Translations under genes and position numbers: made by a program
DNA from: Eubacterium xylanophilum ATCC 35991
GTDB taxonomy: Bacteria > Bacillota > Clostridia > Lachnospirales > Lachnospiraceae
DNA: 64,000 bases
NCBI RefSeq assembly: GCF_000518685.1
Contig: NZ_KI912470.1
Coordinates: 158,623 to 222,622 of the forward strand
Direction: 5' to 3'
Notes under the pieces: generated by a model
The model's input: the letters and a program-made list of their open reading frames with translations, nothing else
What the model was told of the DNA's origin: nothing
Database searches by the model: none
Part shown: positions 1-6,375 of the stretch, in pieces
Layout: each line of letters begins with the position of its first letter
How positions within the stretch are numbered: position 1 is the first letter of the stretch

Positions 1-1
1 T

Positions 2-733
2 ATGGAACCGGTTGCATATATGTATGGACTCCCATATGAGTGCTATGAGAAGTATAAAGTTCGTAGATATGGATTCCACGGAACAAGTCATAGCTTTGTA
101 TCTAAGAGAGCCATGGATATTCTTGGACTAGATCCTGACAATTCCAAGATAATTGTTTGTCACCTTGGAAATGGTGCCAGCGTCACAGCAGTAAAAAATG
201 GCAAGTCAGTTGACACATCAATGGGTCTAACACCATTGGAAGGTCTCGTGATGGGTACCAGATCAGGAGACATTGATCCGGCCATCATCGAATATTTGGC
301 TAAAAACATGAACAAATCTCTTGAGGAAGTTATGAATATCATCAACAAAGAATCAGGTGTATATGGACTCTCAGGAGTTTCAAGTGACTTTAGAGATTTG
401 GAAGCGGCTGCCAATGAGGGCAATGAGAGAGCACAGTTGGCTCAAGAAGTATTTGCTTATAGAGTGCTTAAGTACATAGGTGCATATACAGCTGCTCTTG
501 ATGGCGTAGATGCAATAGTATTTACTGCTGGTCTCGGTGAAAATAACGCGTTAATGCGCGGTATGATTTGCAAGAACCTTGGTTTCTTGGGAATTAATAT
601 TGATAAAGAAAAGAATTCAATTAGAGGACAAGAACAGGTTATCTCAACACCGGACAGTAAGGTGTCAGTAGTTGTAGTTCCTACTAATGAGGAGCTTGCA
701 ATTGCCAGAGAAGCTGTTGCGCTAATTAAGTAA
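2..733 (+). CDS. ackA: Acetate kinase, C-terminal part (5' end outside window)
   Basis: Acetate kinase makes ATP and acetate from acetyl phosphate, the last step of the Pta-AckA route in fermenting bacteria; it is cytosolic. The 243 visible residues carry the ASKHA-fold signatures: GFHGTSH (active-site His), HLGNGAS (phosphate binding) and GTRSGDIDP. About 155 N-terminal residues of a normal ~400-aa enzyme are missing because the frame is open to the left edge, so the first visible Met is internal. The C-terminus has the usual family end with FTAGLGENN. No terminator is visible in the 55 bases before the next gene, so cotranscription with the ACT-domain and UPF0210 genes is likely. Confidence 0.97.
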   Translation: MEPVAYMYGLPYECYEKYKVRRYGFHGTSHSFVSKRAMDILGLDPDNSKIIVCHLGNGASVTAVKNGKSVDTSMGLTPLEGLVMGTRSGDIDPAIIEYLAKNMNKSLEEVMNIINKESGVYGLSGVSSDFRDLEAAANEGNERAQLAQEVFAYRVLKYIGAYTAALDGVDAIVFTAGLGENNALMRGMICKNLGFLGINIDKEKNSIRGQEQVISTPDSKVSVVVVPTNEELAIAREAVALIK

Positions 734-788
734 TTTGCTCTTCTAGAGATGATAAATTGAGCGGATTATTTTAAAAGGGGAAATGAAA

Positions 789-1061
789 ATGATAAAGTCG
801 ATAATTACAGTTGTTGGAAAAGATAGTGTGGGAATCATTGCTAAGGTTTGCACATATCTTTCAGAGGATAATATCAATATACTTGATATATCTCAGACAA
901 TCGTTAATGGATATTTCAATATGATGATGATTGCAGATGTTTCAAATGCATCAAATAGCTTTGAGAGTATCGCCGAAGAGCTCGAGAAACTCGGCGATGA
1001 GATCGGTTGTATTATCAAGATTCAGCGCGAGGATATATTCAATTCTATGCATAGAATTTAA
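789..1061 (+). CDS. ACT-domain protein, UPF0237 family
   Basis: A small (90 aa) protein consisting of one ACT domain, the fold many bacteria use to bind amino acids as regulatory ligands. The N-terminal VVGKDSVGIIAKVCTYL pattern is typical of the UPF0237 family. The ligand and target are unknown. I prefer the ATG at 789 over the in-frame ATG at 783: the AAAAGGGG ribosome binding site at 773-780 sits 8 bases before 789 but only 2 before 783, and family members start close to this motif. It directly precedes the UPF0210 gene; this two-gene pair is conserved in many Firmicutes and suggests a joint, still undefined function. Confidence 0.85.
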   Translation: MIKSIITVVGKDSVGIIAKVCTYLSEDNINILDISQTIVNGYFNMMMIADVSNASNSFESIAEELEKLGDEIGCIIKIQREDIFNSMHRI

Positions 1062-1108
1062 AGGTGCAAAGAAGATAAATTTAATTTGATATGGAGGATG
1101 ATGCAATC

Positions 1109-2473
1109 GTGATAAACATAGATGAAGTTCTAGAAACTAACGCGATGATCGAAGAGGAAAACTTGGATGTCAGAACAATAACTATGGGAATTAGCTTGTT
1201 GGACTGTGCGGATTCTAAGTTGGACGTTTTATGTGACAATATATATAAACGAATAACTGAAAAAGCCAAGGACTTAGTTAAGGTTGGCGAAGATATAAGC
1301 AGAGAGTATGGAATTCCTATTGTAAATAAGAGAATTTCAGTTACGCCTATAGCATTAGTTGGTGGAGCCGCATGCAAGACTCCGGAGGATTTTGTGGAGA
1401 TTGCAAAGACTCTTAACAGAGCGGCAGAGGCGGTTGGAGTTAATTATATTGGTGGATATAGCGCGTTGGTTGCCAAGGAGATGACTAAGAGCGATGAAAA
1501 TCTCATCAAATCAATGCCTATGGCGCTTTCGTCTACTGACAGAGTGTGTAGTTCTGTAAATGTTGGTTCGACCAAGATTGGAATTAATATGGATGCAGTT
1601 AGACTTCTCGGACATATTATAAAAGAGACTGCAGCAGCAACAGCAGAAGAGGATTCAGTGGGATGTTCCAAGATTGTTGTATTCTGTAATGCTCCAGACG
1701 ATAATCCTTTTATGGCAGGAGCATTTCATGGAGTTACTGAGGGCGATGTTGTCATCAATGTCGGCGTAAGTGGCCCGGGAGTAGTAAAGAATGCTCTTAC
1801 CAAAGTGAAGGACAAAGATTTTACAGAAATATGTGAGACGATCAAAAAGACTGCATTTAAGATTACCAGAGTGGGCCAGTTGGTGGCTAGCGAGGCATCT
1901 AAGAGGTTAAATGTTCCGTTTGGAATTATCGATTTGTCTCTTGCACCTACTCCGGCAGTTGGAGATAGTATTGCAGAGATTTTTGAGACCCTTGGACTTG
2001 AGAGAGCGGGAGCTCCCGGAACAACGGCAGCGCTTGCTATGCTCAACGATCAGGTCAAAAAAGGCGGAATCATGGCATCCTGTTCCGTAGGTGGCTTGAG
2101 TGGTGCATTTATCCCTGTTAGTGAAGACCAGGGTATGATTGATGCCGTAGTGGATGGAAGTCTTACATTGGAAAAGCTCGAGGCGATGACTTGTGTATGT
2201 TCGGTTGGTCTTGATATGATAGCTATCCCTGGCAATACCAGTGAAGCTAGTATATCCGGAATTATCGCTGACGAGATGGCTATCGGTATGGTAAATCAGA
2301 AGACAACAGCGGTAAGAATTATTCCGGTAGTCGGCAAGGATGTAGGTGAGCAGGCTGAATACGGCGGACTTTTCGGATATGCGCCAATTATGCCGGTAAA
2401 CAAGTTCAGTTGTGAGGATTTCGTGAATAGAAAAGGACGCATTCCTGCGCCGGTTCACAGTTTTAAAAACTAA
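1109..2473 (+). CDS. UPF0210 / DUF711 (PFL) family protein
   Basis: A 454-aa cytosolic protein of the UPF0210/DUF711 family. Structures of homologues exist and resemble glycyl-radical (PFL-like) barrels, but the usual glycyl-radical loop is not seen here and no reaction is established. Recognisable family stretches are the start [31 protein letters not shown] and a Gly-rich C-terminal half ([14 protein letters not shown]). An in-frame ATG at 1091 exists, but that codon overlaps the GGAGG ribosome binding site (1093-1097). The GTG at 1109, 11 bases downstream, gives the N-terminus expected for the family, so I use it. It lies 47 bases after the ACT-domain gene and probably shares its transcript. 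Confidence 0.85.
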   Translation: MINIDEVLETNAMIEEENLDVRTITMGISLLDCADSKLDVLCDNIYKRITEKAKDLVKVGEDISREYGIPIVNKRISVTPIALVGGAACKTPEDFVEIAKTLNRAAEAVGVNYIGGYSALVAKEMTKSDENLIKSMPMALSSTDRVCSSVNVGSTKIGINMDAVRLLGHIIKETAAATAEEDSVGCSKIVVFCNAPDDNPFMAGAFHGVTEGDVVINVGVSGPGVVKNALTKVKDKDFTEICETIKKTAFKITRVGQLVASEASKRLNVPFGIIDLSLAPTPAVGDSIAEIFETLGLERAGAPGTTAALAMLNDQVKKGGIMASCSVGGLSGAFIPVSEDQGMIDAVVDGSLTLEKLEAMTCVCSVGLDMIAIPGNTSEASISGIIADEMAIGMVNQKTTAVRIIPVVGKDVGEQAEYGGLFGYAPIMPVNKFSCEDFVNRKGRIPAPVHSFKN

Positions 2474-2519
2474 AGATGATAAAAGATTGATAATTTTTCA
2501 AAAAGATTTCAAAAAATCA

Positions 2520-2548
2520 TTGACAAAGAAATTAACAATCGTTATAAT
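2520..2548 (+). promoter_or_regulatory. Sigma-A promoter of rpmF
   Basis: TTGACA (2520-2525), a 17-base spacer and TATAAT (2543-2548): a full consensus match. It lies 35 bases before the rpmF start, so the ribosomal protein gene has its own strong promoter independent of the ackA transcript. Confidence 0.9.
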
Positions 2549-2583
2549 ATTAAGAGTGTTTGAATTTAAGGAGGTGTAATGAC

Positions 2584-2766
2584 ATGTCAATTTGTCCTAA
2601 GAATAAATCTTCAAAATCAAGAAGAGACAAGCGCAGAGCTAATTGGAAGATGACTGCTCCAACATTAGTTAAGTGTAGCAAGTGTGGCGAGCTTATGGTT
2701 CCTCATAGAGTATGCAAGAACTGTGGTAGCTACAACAAGAAAGAGATCATTGCTGCAGCAGAGTAG
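2584..2766 (+). CDS. rpmF: 50S ribosomal protein L32
   Basis: Ribosomal protein L32, 60 aa, of the large subunit. The N-terminus MSICPKNKSSKSRRDKRRAN and the zinc ribbon (CSKCG ... CKNCG) are diagnostic. The four cysteines make this the zinc-binding (C+) form. The start follows AAGGAGGTG (2568-2576) at good spacing; an upstream in-frame start at 2560 lies before this site and is not credible. A consensus promoter lies just upstream and a strong terminator downstream, so the gene is monocistronic. The usual partners yceD (DUF177) upstream and plsX downstream are absent here. Confidence 0.97.
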   Translation: MSICPKNKSSKSRRDKRRANWKMTAPTLVKCSKCGELMVPHRVCKNCGSYNKKEIIAAAE

Positions 2767-2800
2767 TTTTAGCGCGTTTTACAATGATATAAGAATTTAC

Positions 2801-2824
2801 AGAACCCGTTTTTCGGGTTCTTTT
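2801..2824 (+). terminator. Intrinsic terminator after rpmF
   Basis: GAACCCG (2802-2808), a T5 loop and CGGGTTC (2814-2820) followed by TTTTCTTTT: a perfect 7-bp stem with a U-tract. Confidence 0.9.
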
Positions 2825-2960
2825 CTTTTGTGGAAAAATATATTGTAGGTCTTACAAGCTTTGCTTTTTTCTGAATTCACAAGTTTTACATATTTTATAC
2901 ACACTTTCTAAAACTTCTTCAAGTATATTGATAAAAAAGAAAAAGAAAGGAATGGTAATT

Positions 2961-3476
2961 ATGGCAAAGTTGAATTTAAGAAAGAGTTTGGCGGGAATCC
3001 TATGTGGCGTTATGGTTTTGGGATGTCTTGTCGGTTGCAGCGAAAAAAAGGGAGATGATACTACAGTTGTTGGCAGAATCTCTTCGATATCTGATAGTGA
3101 AATTCAGATTGGTGTATTGAATGGTGATGCGAAAAATATGAATCCACCACAGGGAGATAAAGGCCCTAAAGGGGATAATGGAAGACAAAAACCACCGGTT
3201 AGCGGAGACAGTATCCAGGGTGAGCCAAAATCTGTTGATCATGGAAAGGATATCAGTGGGAAGCCAATGGACAGTGGTGAGACAAAGACGATAAAAATCA
3301 ATGGCAGTACAAAATTCTATAAAGAATCAAGTGGAGAAAAACAAGAAATATCCAGTGCAGATCTTGAACTGGGAGAATTTGTCGAAGTAACTCTTGATGG
3401 AGATGAAGCCTCGATGATCGTTGTAAAAAACATGGATAGAAAGGATGGCAACAGAAAATCAAAAAATACTAAATAA
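2961..3476 (+). CDS. Small hypothetical lipoprotein
   Basis: A 171-aa protein with a type II signal peptide: basic MAKLNLRKS, hydrophobic core, lipobox LVGC with the lipidated Cys near residue 26. It is therefore predicted to be anchored outside the membrane. The mature part is highly polar. It has a short VVGRISSISDSEIQI beta-like stretch, a Gly/Pro/Lys-rich segment with collagen-like triplets (GDKGPKGDNG) and a C-terminal region repeating the same flavour (TIKINGSTKFYKE, EFVEVTLDGDEASMIVV), suggestive of an OB-like or SH3-like fold. I do not recognise a named family. The ATG at 2961 is preceded by AAAGGA at 2946-2951; ATGs further upstream at 2928 and 2952 lack a spaced site. Confidence 0.75.
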   Translation: MAKLNLRKSLAGILCGVMVLGCLVGCSEKKGDDTTVVGRISSISDSEIQIGVLNGDAKNMNPPQGDKGPKGDNGRQKPPVSGDSIQGEPKSVDHGKDISGKPMDSGETKTIKINGSTKFYKESSGEKQEISSADLELGEFVEVTLDGDEASMIVVKNMDRKDGNRKSKNTK

Positions 3477-3485
3477 ATGCGTTTT

Positions 3486-3514
3486 CAACAAAAAAAGGAA
3501 CATGAAACATGTTC
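3486..3514 (+). repeat. Left copy of 29-bp direct repeat flanking the hairpin array
   Basis: Identical over 29 bases to 3977-4005. It contains a 7-A run and the stem GAACATG/CATGTTC. The right-hand copy is the terminator of tRNA-Leu and keeps T-tracts on both sides. This left copy loses the right-hand T-tract because the 73-bp array starts six bases later. The pair looks like a duplicated terminator bracketing the array. Confidence 0.85.
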
Positions 3515-3519
3515 TCTAA

Positions 3520-3924
3520 GGGGCATGCCTATGTGAAAAAGCTTGATTTGGCATGTCCCCGGAGGGACTTGCTCCGCTCCCAAGCGAGCCACGGGGCATG
3601 CCTATGTGAAAAAGCTTGATTTGGCATGCCCCCAGAGGAATTTGCTCCGCTCCCAAGTGAGCCGCGGGGCATGCCTATGTGAAAAAGCTTGATTTGGCAT
3701 GCCCCCAGAGGGATTTGCTCTGCTCCCAAGTGAGCCGCGGGGCATGCCTATGTGAAAAAGCTTGATTTGGCATGCCCCCAGAGGGATTTGCTCCGCTCCC
3801 AAGTGAGCCGCGGGGCATGCCTATGTGAAAAAGCTTGATTTGGCATGCCCCCAGAGGGATTTGCTCCGCTCCCAAGTGAGCCACGGGGCATGCCTATATG
3901 CAAATAGAAGGTTTGGCATGCCCC
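3520..3924. repeat. Tandem array of 73-bp hairpin repeats (5 full units plus 1 partial)
   Basis: Units begin at 3520, 3593, 3666, 3739 and 3812, each exactly 73 bases, and a partial sixth runs from 3885 to 3924. Each unit opens with GGGGCATGCC, then a ~20-base loop (tatgtgaaaaagcttgattt), then GGCATG(C/T)CCC, a 10-bp inverted repeat. A ~33-base linker rich in GCTCCGCTCCC follows. Units 2-5 are nearly identical; the first carries several substitutions and the last has a diverged loop. There are no unique spacers, so it is not CRISPR. Because 73 is not a multiple of 3, open frames across it just cycle through the repeat and are not genes. Function unknown. Confidence 0.95.
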
Positions 3925-3980
3925 GAGAGTGGGAGAGAGTTGTTCGAGAAGGCGTGACTTTATTTTTATTGCTATACAAC

Positions 3981-4013
3981 AAAAAAAGGAACATGAAACA
4001 TGTTCCTTTTTTA
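3981..4013 (-). terminator. Terminator of tRNA-Leu (bidirectional in shape)
   Basis: On the minus strand directly after the tRNA: GGAACATG, loop TTT, CATGTTCC and then a run of seven T. On the plus strand the same hairpin is followed by TTTTTT, so it could also stop transcripts coming from the lipoprotein side. Confidence 0.9.
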
Positions 4014-4097
4014 TGCGGATGGTGGGACTTGAACCCACACGAGGTTGCCCTCGCAAGATTTTGAGTCTTGTGCGTCTGCCAATTCCGCCACATCCGC
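4014..4097 (-). tRNA. tRNA-Leu (anticodon CAA)
   Basis: Class II tRNA read on the minus strand. The acceptor stem is GCGGATG/CATCCGC with discriminator A, and CCA is not encoded. The anticodon stem is CAAGA/TCTTG with loop CTCAAAA, giving anticodon CAA (reads UUG). The long variable arm CGAGG-GCAA-CCTCG is typical of tRNA-Leu, and the T-arm is GTGGG-TTCAAGT-CCCAC. UUG is an abundant Leu codon in the nearby ABC transporter genes. Confidence 0.97.
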
Positions 4098-4145
4098 AAA
4101 ATCTTATGTTAGAAGCATTAGTATTTTGCTAAACCAACAAAAACT

Positions 4146-4174
4146 ATTATATCATCAAAGGGTATGGTTGTCAA
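4146..4174 (-). promoter_or_regulatory. Consensus promoter of tRNA-Leu
   Basis: On the minus strand TTGACA (4174-4169), 17-base spacer, TATAAT (4151-4146): a perfect sigma-A promoter. The expected start site lies about 40 bases before the tRNA 5' end. Confidence 0.92.
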
Positions 4175-4216
4175 TTTTTTTTTGGAAAAAATATGAGTTT
4201 TTTGAATTAGCATAAT

Positions 4217-4313
4217 AAATGTCTTACGAACGACGTGAGTAAGACCAGCGCTATGCGATTCCGATAAAATGTCTTACGAACGACGTGAGTAAGACCAGCG
4301 ACATGCGTTTCCT
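4217..4313. repeat. Two tandem 50-bp hairpin repeats
   Basis: A 34-base block beginning AAATGTCTTACG is exactly repeated at 4217-4250 and 4267-4300. Each contains GTCTTAC ... GTAAGAC, a 7-bp perfect stem with an 11-base loop. The following ~13 bases (c/a, ATGCG, TTCC) are also similar, so the unit is about 50 bases. It resembles small REP-like palindromes. The sequence differs from the 73-bp array nearby, and the function is unknown. Confidence 0.85.
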
Positions 4314-4317
4314 CCCC

Positions 4318-4353
4318 CAAAAAACGGTCTCCCGCCCAGAGGCGAGAGACCGT
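4318..4353 (-). terminator. Terminator of the GH43 gene
   Basis: On the minus strand ACGGTCTC ... GAGACCGT (8 bp, with additional inner pairing between CGCC and GGCG) followed by TTTTTT. It lies ten bases after the stop codon of the GH43 gene. Confidence 0.9.
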
Positions 4354-4362
4354 GATATATTA

Positions 4363-5955
4363 TTATGCATTTACATATTCCATATAATCGAAGTGTGCCC
4401 AGTCGTCAGCTGATGAGTCGCCGGTCTCGGCGTATATTCCCATTGTAGTTCCAACGAATCCGCCGGCTACATCTGTTGATAGGATTCGTCCGTTCTGAAC
4501 ATCTCCGATTTGAACAAAGTCGCTATAATCAGATCCTGTGCAGGAATATGAGAAGTACAAGTCTTGCTGGTCAGCGATTAACCTAAGTGTGAGTGTCTCA
4601 TAGAAGTTGTCTAGAGTCTTCTCGCAGACTGTCTGAACATTATCATGCTCAACTTTAATGAGCTGGATATGAGATTTATCACCCTTCTTGGAAACTAACA
4701 ACTGATAGTTGTAACTCTGGCTTTGGAAAATCGCGATTCCCGCCTTCGAGGTATCAGATGCAGGATCAAAGCTAAGCTTAGATTGGAACTTGAAGGATGG
4801 TGCCTGCTGTCTCTGACATACAAAAGTTGGCGTGTCATAAGAGGAGAGAAGATCAGTATAACACTTCAGTGAAAGATGACTTTCTTTCTTATCATAAGAG
4901 TAATTCTCCTTGATAGGATTTCTGACATACATCATATGGAGTGGAAGCGTATCATTGTTAAAATCTTCCCTGGCAGGAACCGGTGAAGGGATAAATAATG
5001 GAAGGTCCGGTGCAATTCCCTGGTCTTCGACAATAGCTTTGCCTGGATTGATGACAGGCCATCCACCTTCCCACGTAAATGGTACAAGGAATGTCTCTCT
5101 TCCGAGATTTCGGTGGTAATCCCCGCCATATGGTCTTGATGCCAATAGTACCATCCACCATTCACCATTTTGCGTTTCAACTATATCAGGGTGACCGACG
5201 TTTACAATAGGATATGAATAACCCAAATTTCTGTGGGTGAGGATAGGATTTCCTCTATGTCCCTCAAACTTTTCGAACAAACTCTTGCTTCGGGCGATTG
5301 AGATTGCATGATCATGGGCGGTTCCGGCCTCAGAAATCATCAGGTAGTACCAACCATCTTTCTTATAGATATGTGGTCCCTCAGGCCACTCCATATCTCT
5401 GAGAGCACCGTGCCAAGCAGGAAAACTCTCGCCGACAAGCTGCATGGTCTCCAAATCCAACTCCTGAATATATATCTCATTGTCACCAAAGTACTTTGCG
5501 CCTTCGCGTCGTGGCTGAGTACCACAGTAGTAACATTTTCCATCGTCGTCGAAGAAGAGGGATGGATCAATACCGGCAGAGCCCAGTGGATATGGTTTTG
5601 ACCATGGACCACGAGGATCCTTGGCTGTAACAATAAAGTTTCCGAGCTCATCAGATACATTTGTAGTAATCATATAAAATGTTCCGTTATGATATCTAAG
5701 CGTTGGGGCGAATATTCCGCGGCTTGTTTCAGAGTTTTCCGGACTTCCGTTTGGAATTGGGAGTTGCTCCGGTGTAGTTAAAACATTACATATCTGTTCC
5801 CAGTGAACGAGGTCCTTGCTATGAAAAATAGGAACGCCCGGGAAATATGTGAACGTTGATGTTGCTACATAATAATCATCGCCTACACGGCAAATTGTTG
5901 GGTCTGGATAGAAGCCCGGCAGAATCGGGTTCTGAAAGGTTTTCTTGATAATCAT
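4363..5955 (-). CDS. GH43 family glycosidase (beta-xylosidase / alpha-L-arabinofuranosidase)
   Basis: An inverting glycosidase of 530 aa that removes xylose and/or arabinose from xylo-oligosaccharides. There is no signal peptide, so it works in the cytoplasm on imported oligomers. The N-terminal five-bladed propeller shows PGFYPDPT (general base D18), GIDPSLFFDD (D130, pKa modulator) and PEGPH (E192, general acid). Spacing and the ~200-aa C-terminal beta-sandwich (from about residue 325) match the XynB-type xylosidases (subfamily 11-like). The start is the ATG at 5955 behind AGGAG (5963-5969); an earlier in-frame start at 6003 lacks a site. It is divergent from the ABC transporter operon and has its own terminator. 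Confidence 0.93.
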   Translation of the reverse strand: MIIKKTFQNPILPGFYPDPTICRVGDDYYVATSTFTYFPGVPIFHSKDLVHWEQICNVLTTPEQLPIPNGSPENSETSRGIFAPTLRYHNGTFYMITTNVSDELGNFIVTAKDPRGPWSKPYPLGSAGIDPSLFFDDDGKCYYCGTQPRREGAKYFGDNEIYIQELDLETMQLVGESFPAWHGALRDMEWPEGPHIYKKDGWYYLMISEAGTAHDHAISIARSKSLFEKFEGHRGNPILTHRNLGYSYPIVNVGHPDIVETQNGEWWMVLLASRPYGGDYHRNLGRETFLVPFTWEGGWPVINPGKAIVEDQGIAPDLPLFIPSPVPAREDFNNDTLPLHMMYVRNPIKENYSYDKKESHLSLKCYTDLLSSYDTPTFVCQRQQAPSFKFQSKLSFDPASDTSKAGIAIFQSQSYNYQLLVSKKGDKSHIQLIKVEHDNVQTVCEKTLDNFYETLTLRLIADQQDLYFSYSCTGSDYSDFVQIGDVQNGRILSTDVAGGFVGTTMGIYAETGDSSADDWAHFDYMEYVNA

Positions 5956-6235
5956 AAATATTCTCCTTTTAGTTTGCTTTTGTGCAAAATTACAACAGCG
6001 CACGATTTATTGTGTAAGATATACGAAGTCATAGGATATCCTTTTGTCAAAAATGACTTGAGATTTATGACAGTATGATTAAAAATCTATAAATATTTCG
6101 AAAACGTTATAGATAATGCACAAATATTTTTAAAAATATTATAAAATAGAGCCAATTTCTTGTAAATAGTTTTCGACAAAAAAAGAATAAAAAAATTTTT
6201 TTGGTAAAAATTCATAAAAAATCACAAAAAACATA

Positions 6236-6264
6236 TAGACATTTTACAAAGCTAATGATATAAT
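6236..6264 (+). promoter_or_regulatory. Promoter of the carbohydrate ABC operon, in the divergent 6004-6375 spacer
   Basis: TAGACA (6236-6241), 17-base spacer, TATAAT (6259-6264). The ~105-base leader that follows contains two small inverted repeats, GTGTA-tcc-TACAC (6307-6319) and TTGTGTA-aaaa-TACACAA (6331-6348), which could bind a regulator or fold in mRNA. Elsewhere in the AT-rich spacer, 6098-6111 (TCGAAAACGTTATA) partly resembles a cre/LacI-type operator. On the minus strand only a TTGACA (6050-6045) is clear for the GH43 gene, with no good -10 at normal distance. No gene is visible in the spacer. Confidence 0.7.
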
Positions 6265-6375
6265 TGTAAGTAATCATGTGTTAAATACATAAATACGACT
6301 TGAACTGTGTATCCTACACGGGGTTTTTTCTTGTGTAAAAATACACAAAAAGGGCGAAAGGAGAAAGCGACAGCC

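Noticed and set aside
1907-2458. 183-codon minus-strand frame
   Set aside because: Fully antisense to the UPF0210 gene, no ribosome site, low-complexity shadow sequence.
3520-3924. CRISPR array
   Set aside because: Units are contiguous 73-bp repeats with no unique spacers and no cas genes nearby.
3486-4097. Integrated genomic island at tRNA-Leu
   Set aside because: Only ~460 bp lie between the direct repeats, with no integrase, and the repeats derive from the terminator rather than the tRNA 3' end itself.
3529-4099. Overlapping minus-strand reading frames of 66-102 codons
   Set aside because: They are the 73-bp repeat read in rotating frames (73 is not divisible by 3) and in part run through the tRNA; no ribosome sites.
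6265-6375. Riboswitch in the ABC operon leader
   Set aside because: Only two small hairpins are visible; no match to a known aptamer core.
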